From Paenibacillus sp. Soil522 (lineage in GTDB: Bacteria; Bacillota; Bacilli; Paenibacillales; Paenibacillaceae): a stretch of 64,000 nucleotides of DNA. Below, in pieces: positions 63,565-64,000 of the stretch. The DNA lies in the NCBI RefSeq assembly GCF_001428245.1, contig NZ_LMRV01000026.1:1-64000 (forward strand). The letters run 5' to 3'. Position numbers and translations under genes: made by a program. Each line of letters opens with the position of its first letter. Within the stretch, counting starts at the first letter, position 1. Below the pieces are notes generated by a model. It did no database searches and was not told where the DNA came from. It saw only the letters and a program-made list of their open reading frames with translations.

Positions 63565-64000
63565 ATGAGGCGTTATTGGTTATCCATCATTATAGCCGTG
63601 CTCGCTGTGAGCGGAATAGGGTCATATTACTCGTTCGGCAGACAAAACTATTTGCCCCAGTACAAGCTTGAAACGATTCAAGGAGATCCGCAGGAAAGCG
63701 CAGCTGTCACGCTGTCAGGCTCTTATTATGGAGACATGCGCTCTGAGCCCTTAGAGGTAAATACTGCCGGAAGTGAATATGGCGGCTTGAATACGAACTT
63801 ACGTTTATTATTGACTAAATCTCCATGGTATTACAGACAGCCTGATATTCAGCAGCTGCTAATAGATCATAAGTCGTTTATGCGGGGAAAAGGGAATATG
63901 AACGGTTTTTACCGCGACGAGGAGCGGGTCATCTATGCTGATGTATCTATAAAAAATAAAGGATCAGATACGCCATTAGCCGCATTGAAGCTCACTCTTC
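63565..64000 (+). CDS. Membrane-anchored protein of the GntR-ABC operon (partial)
   Basis: Starts at ATG 63565 after AAGGAG and is open to the window edge (145 codons). A hydrophobic anchor (residues 5-24) is followed by an extracellular region. It is the fourth gene of the GntR-ABC operon and is cut at the right edge. No domain recognised. Confidence 0.7.
   Translation, partial: MRRYWLSIIIAVLAVSGIGSYYSFGRQNYLPQYKLETIQGDPQESAAVTLSGSYYGDMRSEPLEVNTAGSEYGGLNTNLRLLLTKSPWYYRQPDIQQLLIDHKSFMRGKGNMNGFYRDEERVIYADVSIKNKGSDTPLAALKLTL

Noticed and set aside
1..64000. CRISPR array, rRNA or tRNA genes
   Set aside because: No regularly spaced identical repeats of CRISPR type and no tRNA cloverleaf or rRNA sequence were recognised by reading.

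Overview
The window looks like chromosomal DNA of a spore-forming, Paenibacillus-like Firmicute. The evidence is a gerA-type germination operon, remnants of cotS/cotSA spore-coat genes, an SLH-domain surface protein, a rocDFA arginine operon with a sigma-54-like promoter, strong AGGAGG ribosome binding sites and frequent TTG/GTG starts. The genus is inferred from gene content, not from a marker gene.

Layout. 0-3.9 kb: histidine phosphatase, amidase, a broken spore-coat locus (truncated glycosyltransferase and two CotS tails) and an amphi-Trp protein. 4-7.8 kb: arginine/ornithine catabolism (rocA, rocF, rocD). 7.9-10.7 kb: phosphotransferase, hairpin repeats, DUF6509-like protein, Mn-dependent pyrophosphatase. 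10.97-17.88 kb: a Tn554-family transposon (tnpA, tnpB, tnpC) carrying an amidase, a creatininase-family protein and remnants of a toxin/immunity pair; it splits a small gene whose two halves lie on either side. 18.1-20.9 kb: an SLH surface protein interrupted by one in-frame TGA. 21.0-31.4 kb: nine genes on the minus strand that form a variant of the Nit1/'nitrogen starvation' (MSMEG_0565-0572 / sll0783-0787) cluster, with a divergent MocR-type regulator. 31.7-35.6 kb: a small sugar or inositol operon (oxidoreductase plus two TIM-barrel isomerases) opposite an AraC regulator. 36-42.6 kb: RNase H, GNAT, an ABC-2 exporter and two serine hydrolases. 42.9-46.6 kb: a short MTHFR-like protein, pyrE with an unusual leader, a HAD phosphatase and a UDP-sugar pyrophosphorylase. 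46.7-50.7 kb: gerA-type operon. 50.7-57.4 kb: LysR/branched-chain aminotransferase, shikimate dehydrogenase, VOC protein, phosphotransferase, and an ArsR-MFS pair with two matching operators. 57.7-64 kb: tyrS, a small unknown protein, a DMT transporter, a nucleotidyltransferase and a YtrA-like GntR-ABC operon running off the right edge.

The points most worth follow-up are: (1) the variant Nit1-like cluster, with a double-domain nitrilase-family hydrolase, an MTHFR-like protein, an amidohydrolase and a direct-repeat operator; (2) a pyrE leader with a translated leader peptide, a U-rich tract and a terminator, which resembles enterobacterial UTP-sensing attenuation rather than PyrR control; (3) the exact excision product of the Tn554-like element, which restores an open reading frame; (4) tandem hairpin arrays at gene ends that differ in sequence between loci but share one architecture. 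No tRNA, rRNA or CRISPR array was seen.
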